This document shows, in pieces, positions 43,639-52,979 of a DNA stretch of 64,000 nucleotides; position 1 is the first letter of the stretch, and each line of letters opens with the position of its first letter. The notes beneath the pieces were generated by a model. It did not search any database and was not told the origin of the DNA. It saw only the letters and a list, made by a program, of their open reading frames with translations. The stretch is from Exiguobacterium aestuarii (GTDB lineage Bacteria > Bacillota > Bacilli > Exiguobacteriales > Exiguobacteriaceae): positions 1 through 64,000 of the forward strand of contig NZ_JAIVAC010000002.1 in assembly GCF_020171655.1 (NCBI RefSeq). The letters are read 5' to 3'. The position numbers and the translations under genes were made by a program.

Positions 43639-45318
43639 ATGAACCACTTTCGTAAGATGTCCGTGCTCGGTTGGAGTATATGGAGTGCCCTGTTCATCTT
43701 CACCATCGCATTATTTGCATTGGATATCCTACACGCCCCAACAATCGATTCGTTGTCGTTTATTTTAATTTCGTTGCTTGTCATCATTTTTCAACTCGAC
43801 TCGATCGAAGTCAAAGGTGTGTACTTCACATTTTCTGAAAGTATCGTTTTAATCTTATTTTTATTCTTTGGATTTGAAACAGCACTCATCGTCAACCAAA
43901 TCGGGTTGTTCGTCTTTCAATTCGCCAACTTGAAACCGAAAGTCGCCATCCGTCGCTTTCGCTTCACGTATCCGTGGAATGCTATTACGGCGTACTTAGA
44001 AATCGTCATACCGGCAGCTGTCTATCTCGCCCTAGGTGGGGAGACCGGTCTCGACTTTTATTCGCAAGATTCGTTCGTGCCGCTTGCTGGATTATTCCTT
44101 GCCATCTTCTTAAACACGGTGTTCCAAAAATATCAGGTGAGATGGTGGTTCCGCGTCGACATCGCATTGAGCGATTTTATGAAAATCGCCTTCTACACGT
44201 ACGTCGTCAGTTTGATTTTCATATTAGCGGCAGCGTTTTTCCGAGAGACCAACTTACTCGTCGTCAGTAGCATCGCCGCTGCGTTAACATTCTTCATCAA
44301 GCGGCTTCTTATTCAAAAAGAGCGACAAGATGCATTTAAATCCTTGATTGAGCAATACGATGAAGCGAAAGAGGCCGTGTCCTTGTCACAGAGCGAGGCG
44401 CAGGCCATCGAAGTGTTTTTAAGTCAATGCGAACAGCTGAATCATTATGATGAAGGGTATGTCGAGTTTAAATTGTTTGAACGCACCCTCTACTTTGATT
44501 TGAAGACGCGACAACCCATCGATCGCCCCATCGTCTTCACCTTGCTTGACATGAGTCAGCCAATCGAGCAAGTCCTCGACTATGAAATGCGCTTTGAATG
44601 GGATACTTCTCTTTCCGATGCTTTCCATGACGATTACCACAGCTTCGTTTCTGTTCGTTCGGAGGAAATCGAAGAGATTCGTACCTGGATTGTCATGACA
44701 GGAGAACCTGTATACGGTTATCCGAAGATTATTCAGCACGAGATCATCAAATTGTTAAAATCGTTCAACCGGACCATTAGCCGTTGTCACGAACGGGACC
44801 GCCTCTATACCGAGAGTCGGACGGACAGTTTAACGCTTCTCGCCAATGCGCGTGCATTTTATGAATATGGCATTCAACAAATATCCGATATGTCGGTATA
44901 TCCGATATCGGTCGCTATGCTCGATATTGATTTTTTCAAAAAGATCAACGATACGTACGGTCATCAGGTCGGAGACCATGTGTTACAAGAGTTCGGACGA
45001 CGAATCCGTCAGGTACTTCGTCCCGATGACTTTGCTGCACGTTATGGCGGCGAAGAATTTATTTTGTTGCTCAATCATTGTGACATGAACCAAGCGATCG
45101 AAATCACGGAGCGGATTCGCCATCAAATCGAAGCGAAACCGTTTCATGTCGACCACCATGAGATTTCTGTCACCGCGTCCATCGGGGTCGACACAATCGA
45201 AGCGTTCGGGAACAAGCGTCTCGATGATACGATTCGAAATGCGGACCGTGCCCTGTATGTTGGTGGAAAATATGCAGGACGTAACCGCGTGGCGCACTTC
45301 AACAATTTAACGACGTAA
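43639..45318 (+). CDS. Membrane-bound diguanylate cyclase (GGDEF)
   Basis: 559 aa. Seven or eight N-terminal membrane segments (about residues 10-240) recall a MASE-type sensor, then a linker of mixed strands, then a GGDEF domain. The active site is RYGGEEF and the inhibitory I-site RxxD is present (RPDD, five residues before). No EAL domain. It should make c-di-GMP. ATG at 43639 has AGGAGGG; upstream in-frame codons lack a site. Confidence 0.9.
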   Translation: MNHFRKMSVLGWSIWSALFIFTIALFALDILHAPTIDSLSFILISLLVIIFQLDSIEVKGVYFTFSESIVLILFLFFGFETALIVNQIGLFVFQFANLKPKVAIRRFRFTYPWNAITAYLEIVIPAAVYLALGGETGLDFYSQDSFVPLAGLFLAIFLNTVFQKYQVRWWFRVDIALSDFMKIAFYTYVVSLIFILAAAFFRETNLLVVSSIAAALTFFIKRLLIQKERQDAFKSLIEQYDEAKEAVSLSQSEAQAIEVFLSQCEQLNHYDEGYVEFKLFERTLYFDLKTRQPIDRPIVFTLLDMSQPIEQVLDYEMRFEWDTSLSDAFHDDYHSFVSVRSEEIEEIRTWIVMTGEPVYGYPKIIQHEIIKLLKSFNRTISRCHERDRLYTESRTDSLTLLANARAFYEYGIQQISDMSVYPISVAMLDIDFFKKINDTYGHQVGDHVLQEFGRRIRQVLRPDDFAARYGGEEFILLLNHCDMNQAIEITERIRHQIEAKPFHVDHHEISVTASIGVDTIEAFGNKRLDDTIRNADRALYVGGKYAGRNRVAHFNNLTT

Positions 45319-45353
45319 ACTCCCCTTTCTCACATCGAATTGGGGAGTTTTTA
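45317..45353 (+). terminator. Terminator of the cyclase gene
   Basis: AAACTCCCC/GGGGAGTTT stem with T5. Confidence 0.82.
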
Positions 45354-45415
45354 AGTTGACAACTAGATTTGAAACAGGTACGTTAGGGAACGTGTTTGAT
45401 AATAGGATAACTTAA

Positions 45416-45564
45416 CTTTTTATCGAGAGAGACGGAGGGACTGGCCCTATGAAGTCTCGGCAGCGGGGAACCTGTGCCAAATCCAGCGGACATACGTCCG
45501 AAAGATGAAAAGGGTATTTCACACGAAGGACCTTTTTCTCAAGAAAAAGGTCCTTTTTATTTTT
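45416..45564 (+). promoter_or_regulatory. SAM-I (S-box) riboswitch with terminator
   Basis: The aptamer runs 45416-45511. Diagnostic segments are GAGAGACGGAGGGACTGGCC, CTATGAAGTCTCGGCAGC and GGGGAACCTGTGCCAAATCC. The closing P1 strand GATGAAAAGG competes with a terminator AAGGACCTTTTTC/GAAAAAGGTCCTT plus T run (45526-45560). SAM should stop transcription into the transporter gene. Confidence 0.95.
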
Positions 45565-45580
45565 TAGTGAGGTGATTATT

Positions 45581-46864
45581 TTGGAACAACCAACAGCAAA
45601 CAAGTGGGCACTTCTGCCGTTACTCGTCTTCTTGCTCTTTTTCATCGGGGCGGGTGTCTACTATGGGGACTTTTATAAGTTTCCAGTCCTCGTCGCAGCC
45701 ATGATCGCATTGATGGTTGCAGCGTTCATGACAAAAGGAAGCGCCACACAAACCGTGGAACGCATCGCACAAGGTGCCGGAAATCCGGGAATCATCATTA
45801 TGATTTTTATTTTCTTACTGGCTGGTGCCTTTTCAACGGTAGCTGAATCAATCGGTGCCATCGACGCGACGGTTAACGCCGCGTTGACGCTCTTACCCCC
45901 ATCGCTTCTCTTAAGTGGACTATTCGTCATCGCTGCTTTTATTTCAATGGCAATGGGTACATCGACCGGAACGATTGCGGCACTTGCGCCGATTGCCCTC
46001 GGTATCCATGAAGAGAGTGGTGTGAACGTCGCGATCGCTGCCGCGGCAGTTGTCGGCGGAGCCATGTTCGGAGACAATCTCTCATTCATCTCGGACACGA
46101 CCATTGCTGCCGTCAGGACACAACGGACGAACATGCGCGATAAGTTCCGAACGAACTTCTGGATCGTGCTACCAGCTGCCATCATCACGACGATTTTACT
46201 CGCGGTCTTGTCGAACGGTGAATCGACGGTCGATGTCGCCGCATTCGAATGGTATAAACTGATTCCTTATCTCGCGGTCATCGGACTGGCGTTAACGGGA
46301 CTGAACGTCATTCTCGTCCTGTTGGGCGGAATCACGCTAACCGGAATCATCGGTCTTCTCGACGGAAGCTTATCCGTCACAGCATTTGTGACCGCTATCG
46401 CCGATGGCATGGTCGGTATGGCCGAAATCTCGTTCTTGACGTTACTCATGGGCGGCCTCGTCGGACTCATTTCGCACAACGGTGGACTCACGTATTTGCG
46501 TGATGCGCTGACGTCACGGATTCAAAAACGTGCCGGTGCCGAGTGGAGTATCGCTGGTCTCGTCAGTGCGACGAACGTGGCGACGGCGAACAATACGATT
46601 TCCATTCTCGTAGCCGGACCACTCGCCGCGAACATTGCGGATGAATATGACATCGAACGAAAAAAATCAGCGAGTGTGCTCGATATCTTCTCATGTGGTG
46701 TACAAGGGATTCTCCCATACGGAGCGCAACTTCTCATCGCCGCAGAGTTGACGAAGACCGCTTCGCCGGACCTCGTCCCGTTCATGTTTTATCCGTTCCT
46801 CCTCTTTATTTGTGGAGGGATTGCCATCGCATTCAATTTCCCGCGTTTTAAAAAGCAGTCTTAA
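45581..46864 (+). CDS. NhaC-family transporter, probable methionine carrier
   Basis: 427 aa, about 11 membrane segments, NhaC-type antiporter superfamily (MAMGTSTGTIAALAPIA, FGDNLSFISDTTIAA). Family sequence alone suggests Na+/H+ exchange, but the SAM riboswitch directly upstream points to methionine uptake; S-box-linked NhaC relatives have been proposed as methionine transporters (MetT). TTG at 45581 is chosen with GAGGTG six bases upstream; GTG at 45572 overlaps that site. Confidence 0.85.
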   Translation: MEQPTANKWALLPLLVFLLFFIGAGVYYGDFYKFPVLVAAMIALMVAAFMTKGSATQTVERIAQGAGNPGIIIMIFIFLLAGAFSTVAESIGAIDATVNAALTLLPPSLLLSGLFVIAAFISMAMGTSTGTIAALAPIALGIHEESGVNVAIAAAAVVGGAMFGDNLSFISDTTIAAVRTQRTNMRDKFRTNFWIVLPAAIITTILLAVLSNGESTVDVAAFEWYKLIPYLAVIGLALTGLNVILVLLGGITLTGIIGLLDGSLSVTAFVTAIADGMVGMAEISFLTLLMGGLVGLISHNGGLTYLRDALTSRIQKRAGAEWSIAGLVSATNVATANNTISILVAGPLAANIADEYDIERKKSASVLDIFSCGVQGILPYGAQLLIAAELTKTASPDLVPFMFYPFLLFICGGIAIAFNFPRFKKQS

Positions 46865-46867
46865 GCG

Positions 46868-46896
46868 AAAACACCCCTTTATTCAAAGGGGTGTTT
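46868..46896. terminator. Bidirectional terminator
   Basis: AAACACCCCTTT/AAAGGGGTGTTT. It covers the last codons and stop of the convergent gene. Confidence 0.85.
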
Positions 46897-47527
46897 GTCG
46901 TTTAGTGACCATCTCTTGTTTCAATTGCTCGTTGCGTTTTTTGAAAGCACGTCGTTTGAGCACTTCTTCTAGTCCTCGACTGATGGCCCACAACGCGACC
47001 AAAAGCAGACCGAGCATCGATAAACGAAACGGGCTTTGGATAAATTCTTCCCATTGATCCCCGATGACCGAGAAAATGACGACGACGAGTAGTTTCCCGA
47101 ATCCCGCCGCCAAAATGAACGTACGGAGCGGCATCTGAATGAGCGCCAGCAAATAAGTGATCAAACTGACCGGGATGAACGGGAGTGAATACAAGAACCC
47201 GAGTGAGATCGGACTCATATGGTTGATTCGTTCTAACCAATAGACAGCCGCTTTATGTTTTTCGAGCCAACGCGTCATCGGTTTACGAAACACATATCGG
47301 ACCGCCGCGAAGACGACAATCGTTCCGAGTAAGTTCCCGATCCATGATAAAAGGACCCCTAACAAAAAACCATATGTTGCCGCATTCGCTGAAATGATTA
47401 AAACGAGTGGCAAAAACGGAAAGATCGCTTCTAAAAATGGAGCGCCGAGTCCGGCCCAAGGATCGCCAGGCAAACTTTGAAGCCATTCGATTAATTGGAT
47501 GATGTACTGTTGGAGAGAAGTGAGCAT
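46883..47527 (-). CDS. TVP38/TMEM64 (SNARE-associated-like, DedA-related) membrane protein
   Basis: 214 aa with about five hydrophobic segments. PFLPLVLIISANAATYGFLLG, GNLLGTIVVFAAVRYVFRK and PFIPVSLITYLLAL are the family pattern. Members are thought to move lipids or ions. ATG at 47527 has AAGGTGG upstream. Confidence 0.82.
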   Translation of the reverse strand: MLTSLQQYIIQLIEWLQSLPGDPWAGLGAPFLEAIFPFLPLVLIISANAATYGFLLGVLLSWIGNLLGTIVVFAAVRYVFRKPMTRWLEKHKAAVYWLERINHMSPISLGFLYSLPFIPVSLITYLLALIQMPLRTFILAAGFGKLLVVVIFSVIGDQWEEFIQSPFRLSMLGLLLVALWAISRGLEEVLKRRAFKKRNEQLKQEMVTKRQTPL

Positions 47528-47654
47528 AGTCGTTCCACCTTCAACTTTCGTTACTACTACTCTATTACCCGAATTCGATTTGCAAGACGCATCTCCCTGC
47601 ATTCGTCAAAAAAAATTAAAAACCATTTGCGAAAATTCGTCGTGATATTTATCA

Positions 47655-47727
47655 TATAATAATGGACTTGTGGTTGCAGGCAAGTCTATTCGTCGAACGA
47701 CACAACCCAACGTTCGTTTTCCTGCAA
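47655..47727 (+). promoter_or_regulatory. trhO promoter -10 and possible folded leader
   Basis: TATAAT at 47655-47660 has no clear -35. Downstream, GACTTG (47665-47670) pairs with CAAGTC (47681-47686); the loop TTGCAGG (47674-47680) is complementary to CCTGCAA (47721-47727); between them CGAACG pairs with CGTTCG (47694-47716). This could be a pseudoknotted leader; if transcription starts at 47667 the first stem loses bases. Confidence 0.35.
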
Positions 47728-47755
47728 AAAACTGAACACAGGGGAGCAACACAAC

Positions 47756-48697
47756 ATGGAAACAAAACCAATGCGGGTCTTGCTGTACTATAAGTACGTC
47801 AACATCGAAGACCCAGAAACACTCACGCAAGAACATTTGAAGTATTGTAAAGACCTCGGCATCAAAGGACGCATCTTGATTTCCTCCGAAGGAATCAACG
47901 GGACGTGCTCTGGTACTTGGGAACAAACTGAGCAATACATGAACGACTTGAAGGCAAACCCACTCTTCAGCGATATCGAGTTCAAAATCGATGAAGTCGA
48001 AGAGCATGCGTTCAAGAAAATTTTTGTCCGTCACAAGAAAGAGCTCGTGACGTGGCGCTTTGATGGTGAGTTTGATGTACCGAAACAACACGGTGCTTAT
48101 CTCGAACCAGCAGAATGGAAAGAGATGATGAATCGTGATGATGTCGTCATCCTCGATGTTCGTAACAACTACGAGTACGAACTTGGTCACTTTAAAAACG
48201 CGATCAAAATCGATGTAGAGGCTTCACGTTACATGCCAGAATGGCTCGAAGAGAACAAAGACCTCTACGAAGGGAAAACACTTCTCACGTACTGTACTGG
48301 TGGCGTCCGTTGCGAGAAATTTACAGCATATATGCGTGACCAAGGTCACGACAACATCTTCCACTTAAAAGGTGGCGTCGCAATGTATGGAAAAGACGAA
48401 GCGACGAAAGGTGAAAACTGGGATGGTGAGCTTTACGTCTTTGACGAGCGCATCAACGTCCCTGTTAACTCTGTGAACCCGACTGTTGTTTCACACTGCA
48501 TGCACTGTGGAACCGAGACGGTTCGTTACGTTAATTGTGCAAACCCGGAGTGCAATGTGCAACATTTCTGTTGTGAAGAGTGTGAACCGAAACAAATGCG
48601 TTCATGCTCGAAAGAGTGTCAAGAACACCCACGCAACCGTTATATCATCGACAACATTGCAGAGAAACTTCAGGAAACTGAAGGAGTAGTCGGGTAA
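47756..48697 (+). CDS. trhO: tRNA uridine(34) hydroxylase, rhodanese type
   Basis: 313 aa. N-terminal acylphosphatase-like part (LLYYKYVNIEDPE; GRILISSEGINGT), central rhodanese with catalytic YCTGGVRCEKF, and C-terminal cysteine-rich tail (HCMHCGTETV, CANPECNVQHFCCEEC). This matches TrhO, which makes 5-hydroxyuridine at the wobble position. ATG at 47756 has AGGGGAG upstream; further ATG at 47768 is possible. Confidence 0.92.
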   Translation: METKPMRVLLYYKYVNIEDPETLTQEHLKYCKDLGIKGRILISSEGINGTCSGTWEQTEQYMNDLKANPLFSDIEFKIDEVEEHAFKKIFVRHKKELVTWRFDGEFDVPKQHGAYLEPAEWKEMMNRDDVVILDVRNNYEYELGHFKNAIKIDVEASRYMPEWLEENKDLYEGKTLLTYCTGGVRCEKFTAYMRDQGHDNIFHLKGGVAMYGKDEATKGENWDGELYVFDERINVPVNSVNPTVVSHCMHCGTETVRYVNCANPECNVQHFCCEECEPKQMRSCSKECQEHPRNRYIIDNIAEKLQETEGVVG

Positions 48698-48710
48698 CAA
48701 AAATCGACCA

Positions 48711-48750
48711 AAAGGTGTCATGGACAAGCCGTCCGTGACACCTTTTTTTG
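48711..48750 (+). terminator. Terminator of trhO
   Basis: AAAGGTGTCA...TGACACCTTTTTTT with an inner GGAC/GTCC extension. Confidence 0.92.
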
Positions 48751-48763
48751 ACGAAATCTTAAC

Positions 48764-48789
48764 GTCTAGCCAGCGTCTCTTTCGGGTAT
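48764..48789 (+). promoter_or_regulatory. Possible sigma-B promoter of yuiD
   Basis: GTCTAG (48764-48769), 14-bp spacer and a perfect GGGTAT (48784-48789). The -10 matches sigma-B exactly; the -35 differs at two positions from GTTTAA. Confidence 0.45.
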
Positions 48790-48827
48790 AGTGAAGTTAC
48801 TATGTCAGACAGGAAGTGAATAGATGC

Positions 48828-49241
48828 ATGTTTAACGAACCTTTACTCGCTGCGATTCTTGCTTGGTTTATCGCCCAAGCAGCCAAGCTCGTTACCGAAC
48901 TTATTAAAACAAGGGATTTTGAAATTGAAATCATGTTCGCTTCAGGCGGTATGCCGAGTTCACACTCGTCCACGGTCGTCGCACTCGCTACGGCAATCGG
49001 ACGGATGGAAGGCATCGACTCGAGTATGTTTGCCCTCGCTGTCGTCTTCGCCACGATTGTCATGTACGATGCGACCGGCGTCCGTCAAGCAGTCGGTTTT
49101 CAGGCCCGACTATTGAACGATTATTTCAAAGGGATCAAACACGAGACTCCACTTTTGAATGAACTTGTCGGGCACACGCCGTTCCAAGTCATCGTCGGGG
49201 CGCTTCTCGGTCTCGTTGTCGGATTGTTTTTCCCGATGTAA
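48828..49241 (+). CDS. Divergent PAP2 family protein (YuiD-like)
   Basis: 137 aa with four membrane segments. The phosphatase-like motif is ASGGMPSSHSSTVVALAT, followed by MYDATGVRQAVGFQA. A PAP2-related lipid phosphatase is plausible but not shown. ATG at 48828; GTG at 48816 is an alternative, and AGGAAG lies before both. Confidence 0.85.
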   Translation: MFNEPLLAAILAWFIAQAAKLVTELIKTRDFEIEIMFASGGMPSSHSSTVVALATAIGRMEGIDSSMFALAVVFATIVMYDATGVRQAVGFQARLLNDYFKGIKHETPLLNELVGHTPFQVIVGALLGLVVGLFFPM

Positions 49242-49332
49242 TCCACTAAAGGTATGTCATTTCTCACACTCTCGATTCTTTTTGTGAAGTTTCACAAAGA
49301 AGAAGTTATACTCAGAGAGAGGAGGAATCGAC

Positions 49333-50556
49333 ATGCCTTTTTTGCAGAAATCTTATGAGTCTCTCGATACACTCGCCGAAGCAATCGGTCAAGCGATTCG
49401 AGCACCCATTACGATTGAAAATCGCCACCACCAGTTACTGGCGTATAGCACCCATCCCGATTCGACCGACCCGGCCAGGATCGCTACAATCATCGGTCGT
49501 CGTGTTCCAGAAGCCGTTATTGAAGATTTATGGGAAAGTGGGATTTTACGAGAAGTCATCGACCAAGATGAGCCTGTCGTCATTCCGGCACGGCTCGCTG
49601 TCGGGCTTGGTGAACGTGCGGCCATCGTGATTAAACAACATGACGAAGTACTCGGTTATATTTGGAGCTTGGCTCGAACGAATCCGTTTACCAATCAAGA
49701 ATTAACCATCTTGCAAGAAGGAGCGACCATTGCCAAGAAGTTGCTCATGACCATCGCGATGCACGAACGACGCATTAGCGCGGAACTTGAACGTTTCTTG
49801 TTAGATGTCCTCGCTTCCTCTACGCTCTCTGATGCCAATCGCGAACGATTGAACGAACTCGCGCCTATCGCCGTCGCCAGTCGATTGACGATTATTGAAT
49901 GCGCTCAACCGATCACCCCACAACTCGCTGAACGTCTGCATTATGTGCTCGCGACCCAAGAAGCGATCGAAGTGGTCTTACATGCCATCGATGGACAGCA
50001 ATTACTCGTCTGGCATTACATGAAATCCGAACTTTCCGATGAAGAAGTGGAATTGCTCGCTTGGGCGGAACGATTCGAACAGTTGCTTCAAGACAAGTTC
50101 ACTGAATCTGAGCCACGACTCGGAATCAGTCGGCGTTTTTTCGAAAGTGACATGCTGTACGCCGCAGCGGAAGAGGCACGACGTGTCACAACACTTCGTC
50201 GTAAGTTCCCTCTTGAGCTCGCGACTTCTCGCGCCTTCGAACAGATCGGGATTTATCAACTCGTCCCTGAACTGGCACGTCGCATCGGACTTCGACTGGA
50301 AACCCATCCGACCGTCGAACGGTTGCAACACTATGACTCATCCCATCAGACCGAACTCGTGAAGACGCTCGAATGGTATTTTTATTTCGATGGGAACGTA
50401 AAGCGGGTCGCCGCCCACCTTCATATCCATCCAAATACCGTCTTGTATCGGATTCGACGCATCGAAGAGTTGACGAATATCACGCAAGTTTCCTTACCAG
50501 AACGGTCCATGATTTATTTGGCGATTAAAGCCGGTCAATATCGATTAGAAGACTAG
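49333..50556 (+). CDS. adeR: PucR/CdaR-type regulator, probably AdeR
   Basis: 407 aa. A GAF-like N-terminus is followed by a middle GGDEF-like region and a C-terminal Fis-type HTH FFDGNVKRVAAHLHIHPNTV-like segment (about residues 355-395; here YFDGNVKRVAAHLHIHPNTV). In B. subtilis AdeR activates ald, and here ald follows directly, which supports the name. GAGGAGG precedes the ATG. Confidence 0.82.
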   Translation: MPFLQKSYESLDTLAEAIGQAIRAPITIENRHHQLLAYSTHPDSTDPARIATIIGRRVPEAVIEDLWESGILREVIDQDEPVVIPARLAVGLGERAAIVIKQHDEVLGYIWSLARTNPFTNQELTILQEGATIAKKLLMTIAMHERRISAELERFLLDVLASSTLSDANRERLNELAPIAVASRLTIIECAQPITPQLAERLHYVLATQEAIEVVLHAIDGQQLLVWHYMKSELSDEEVELLAWAERFEQLLQDKFTESEPRLGISRRFFESDMLYAAAEEARRVTTLRRKFPLELATSRAFEQIGIYQLVPELARRIGLRLETHPTVERLQHYDSSHQTELVKTLEWYFYFDGNVKRVAAHLHIHPNTVLYRIRRIEELTNITQVSLPERSMIYLAIKAGQYRLED

Positions 50557-50600
50557 ACGTTCGCTTTGTGTTTTTTCACAAAGTGAGCGTCTTCGTTTTT
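50555..50600 (+). terminator. Terminator of adeR
   Basis: A 16-bp stem starting AGACG (50555-50570 with 50577-50592) with T5. Part of the adeR stop codon is in the stem. Confidence 0.85.
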
Positions 50601-50688
50601 AGAATCCATGATAAAGACAGCGTTTTCGAATGGGTCTATACTAGGGGTGTGAACAATTTGTGTCAACGGAATGAAAGGGGAATGTTCC

Positions 50689-51819
50689 ATGAAAATCGGG
50701 GTATTAAAAGAGATTAAAAACAATGAAAATCGGGTGGCTTTGACACCAATGGGTGCATTTATGTTAACGGAACTCGGACATGACGTCTTCGTCGAAACGA
50801 ATGCCGGTCTCGGCAGTGGTTTCACGAATATGGAATATATCGATGCCGGTGCAACAATCGTTGAAACGGCGAAAGAAGTATGGGAAGGCGTCGAGCTTGC
50901 GCTCAAAGTAAAAGAGCCTCAACCGTCTGAATATCAATACTTCCGTCCTGATTTGACGCTCTTCACATATTTACACTTAGCGGCAGAACCAGAATTAACG
51001 AAAGCACTCGTCGATTCAGGTATCACTGCCATCGCGTATGAGACGGTAGAAGTCGACCGGACGTTACCGCTTCTCACACCGATGAGTGAAGTCGCAGGTC
51101 GGATGGCTGCTCAAATCGGGGCACAGATTCTCGAAAAACCGCACGGTGGAAAAGGAATCCTCATGTCAGGTCTCCCAGGCGTACCTCGTGCGAACGTCAC
51201 GGTCATCGGAGGCGGTGTCGTCGGAACGAATGCAGCGCGTATCGCCATTGGTCTCGGTGCGAGTGTTACCTTGATGGACATTAGCCCGGCTCGTCTTCGT
51301 CAAATCGACGACTTGTTCGGAAACACAATCAACACGTTAATCTCGAACAAATACAACATCGCCAAACAAGTAGCTGAGAGTGATCTCGTCATCGGTGCCG
51401 TTTTGATTCCTGGGGCAAAAGCACCGAAACTTGTCACTGAAGAAATGGTACAACGCATGTCCCCAGGATCGGTCATCGTTGACGTCGCCATTGACCAAGG
51501 TGGAATTTGTGAGACAATCGATCATATCACAACGCATGATGCACCAACGTATGAACGTTACGGTGTGCAACATTACGCCGTCGCCAACATGCCAGGTGCC
51601 GTGCCACGCACGTCGACAATGGGGCTTACGAACGCAACGATGCCATACATTATCGAATGTGCACAAAAAGGTGTATTCCCGGCACTCCTCGGAAATGATG
51701 CCCTTCTTAAAGGCTTAAACGTCGTCAACGGGACGGTCACATACGAAGCGGTCGCTCGTGATTTAGAGTATCCGTTCGTCCCTGCCTATGAGGCAGTTTC
51801 AAAACAAACACAAGCGTGA
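50689..51819 (+). CDS. ald: Alanine dehydrogenase
   Basis: 376 aa. It begins [18 protein letters not shown], has catalytic H in [12 protein letters not shown] and the NAD motif [15 protein letters not shown]. It interconverts alanine and pyruvate plus ammonia. AAAGGGG lies before ATG 50689. The gene probably answers to the PucR-family regulator upstream and uses alanine brought in by transporters such as the AGCS symporter. Confidence 0.96.
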   Translation: MKIGVLKEIKNNENRVALTPMGAFMLTELGHDVFVETNAGLGSGFTNMEYIDAGATIVETAKEVWEGVELALKVKEPQPSEYQYFRPDLTLFTYLHLAAEPELTKALVDSGITAIAYETVEVDRTLPLLTPMSEVAGRMAAQIGAQILEKPHGGKGILMSGLPGVPRANVTVIGGGVVGTNAARIAIGLGASVTLMDISPARLRQIDDLFGNTINTLISNKYNIAKQVAESDLVIGAVLIPGAKAPKLVTEEMVQRMSPGSVIVDVAIDQGGICETIDHITTHDAPTYERYGVQHYAVANMPGAVPRTSTMGLTNATMPYIIECAQKGVFPALLGNDALLKGLNVVNGTVTYEAVARDLEYPFVPAYEAVSKQTQA

Positions 51820-51822
51820 GTG

Positions 51823-51856
51823 AAAGACGACGAGATGCCCGTTCTCGTCGTCTTTT
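51823..51856 (+). terminator. Terminator of ald
   Basis: A 13-bp stem AAAGACGACGAGA/TCTCGTCGTCTTT with T run. Confidence 0.93.
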
Positions 51857-51862
51857 TCGTAC

Positions 51863-51903
51863 AAAAAAGAAGGGACTGAACATAATCGCTCAGTCCCTTC
51901 TTC
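51863..51903 (-). terminator. Terminator of murB
   Basis: AAGAAGGGACTGAGC/GTTCAGTCCCTTCTT on the minus strand with T6. Confidence 0.92.
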
Positions 51904-51906
51904 TCA

Positions 51907-52827
51907 TTATGCGTTTTCGACAGCGATATCTTCCCCGATGATTTTCACTTCTGGTTCTAATTCCACTTCGAACTTCTCTTTAACGGTCGCTTGCACGTGA
52001 CGGATCAGCGAAATGTATTCTGTCGCTGTCGCCTCCGCGATGTTGACGATGAATCCGGCATGCTTGAGCGATACTTCAGCTCCTCCGATTCGTTTGCCCT
52101 GAAGACCAGAGTCTTGAATCAACTTGCCGGCAAAGTAGCCTGGAGGACGTTTGAAGACACTTCCGCACGAAGGATATTCGAGCGGTTGCTTCGACTCACG
52201 TTTATACGTCAAATCGTCCATGACTTCTTTGATCAATTCGTAGTTTTTCGGTTCGAGCTCGAACGTCGCTTCTAACACGATGAACCCTTCTTTTGATACA
52301 CGGCTCGTGCGATAGTCGAGTTCTAATTCGTCTTTTGACAAATGAAGTACTTGTCCGTCCGACGTCAATACTGTCGCAGACGTGATAACGTCTTTCGTTT
52401 CTCCCCCATATGCACCCGCGTTCATATAGACGGCGCCACCGACCGTTCCAGGGATACCACAAGCGAACTCAAGACCGGATAAGCCTTCCGCAAGTGCTTG
52501 ACGTGAGACATCGATAATCGCTGCCCCAGCCTGCGCTACGAGTTGGTTCTCTTCACGACGAATCGTATTCAGTTCATTCAAGTTTAAAACGACTCCGCGA
52601 ATTCCCCCGTCGCGAACAATCAAGTTTGAACCGAACCCAAGGATCATGAACGGCATTGCTTCCTGATGGGCTAGTTCTAAGACGGCTTGGACTTCTTCGT
52701 ACGTGTGTGGGGCTACGAAGTAATCTGCTTTCCCGCCTAGTTTTGTATACGTGTGTGCCGACAGCGGCTCGTCTTGAAGGACGCGCTCGGCCGGAATAAT
52801 ACTCTGGAGTTGCTGTAAAAAGCTCAT
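51907..52827 (-). CDS. murB: UDP-N-acetylmuramate dehydrogenase
   Basis: 306 aa (B. subtilis 303). The FAD-binding VIxGxGSNLIV part is [15 protein letters not shown], then [21 protein letters not shown], and the active serine in [10 protein letters not shown]. It reduces the enolpyruvyl group to make UDP-MurNAc. ATG at 52827 has AAAGGA upstream. Confidence 0.95.
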   Translation of the reverse strand: MSFLQQLQSIIPAERVLQDEPLSAHTYTKLGGKADYFVAPHTYEEVQAVLELAHQEAMPFMILGFGSNLIVRDGGIRGVVLNLNELNTIRREENQLVAQAGAAIIDVSRQALAEGLSGLEFACGIPGTVGGAVYMNAGAYGGETKDVITSATVLTSDGQVLHLSKDELELDYRTSRVSKEGFIVLEATFELEPKNYELIKEVMDDLTYKRESKQPLEYPSCGSVFKRPPGYFAGKLIQDSGLQGKRIGGAEVSLKHAGFIVNIAEATATEYISLIRHVQATVKEKFEVELEPEVKIIGEDIAVENA

Positions 52828-52948
52828 GCGTTCACTCAATCCTTTACGTTCTATTTAAGTGTCTCGGTCACATCTTCTTCGTACCGAGCACGTCACTGAA
52901 TCGTTTCAGTACGAAACACAGTATACAAATGATTGCCGGACGTGACAA
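52828..52948 (-). promoter_or_regulatory. murB promoter and leader with two small hairpins
   Basis: On the minus strand TTGTCA (52943-52948), 17-bp spacer, TATACT (52920-52925). The leader of about 90 nt contains ACTGAA-ACGA-TTCAGT (52895-52910) and CTCGGT-N14-ACCGAG (52863-52888). No known riboswitch class recognised. Confidence 0.72.
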
Positions 52949-52979
52949 GCAACGTTTTTCTTACAATGTCATGATTAGT

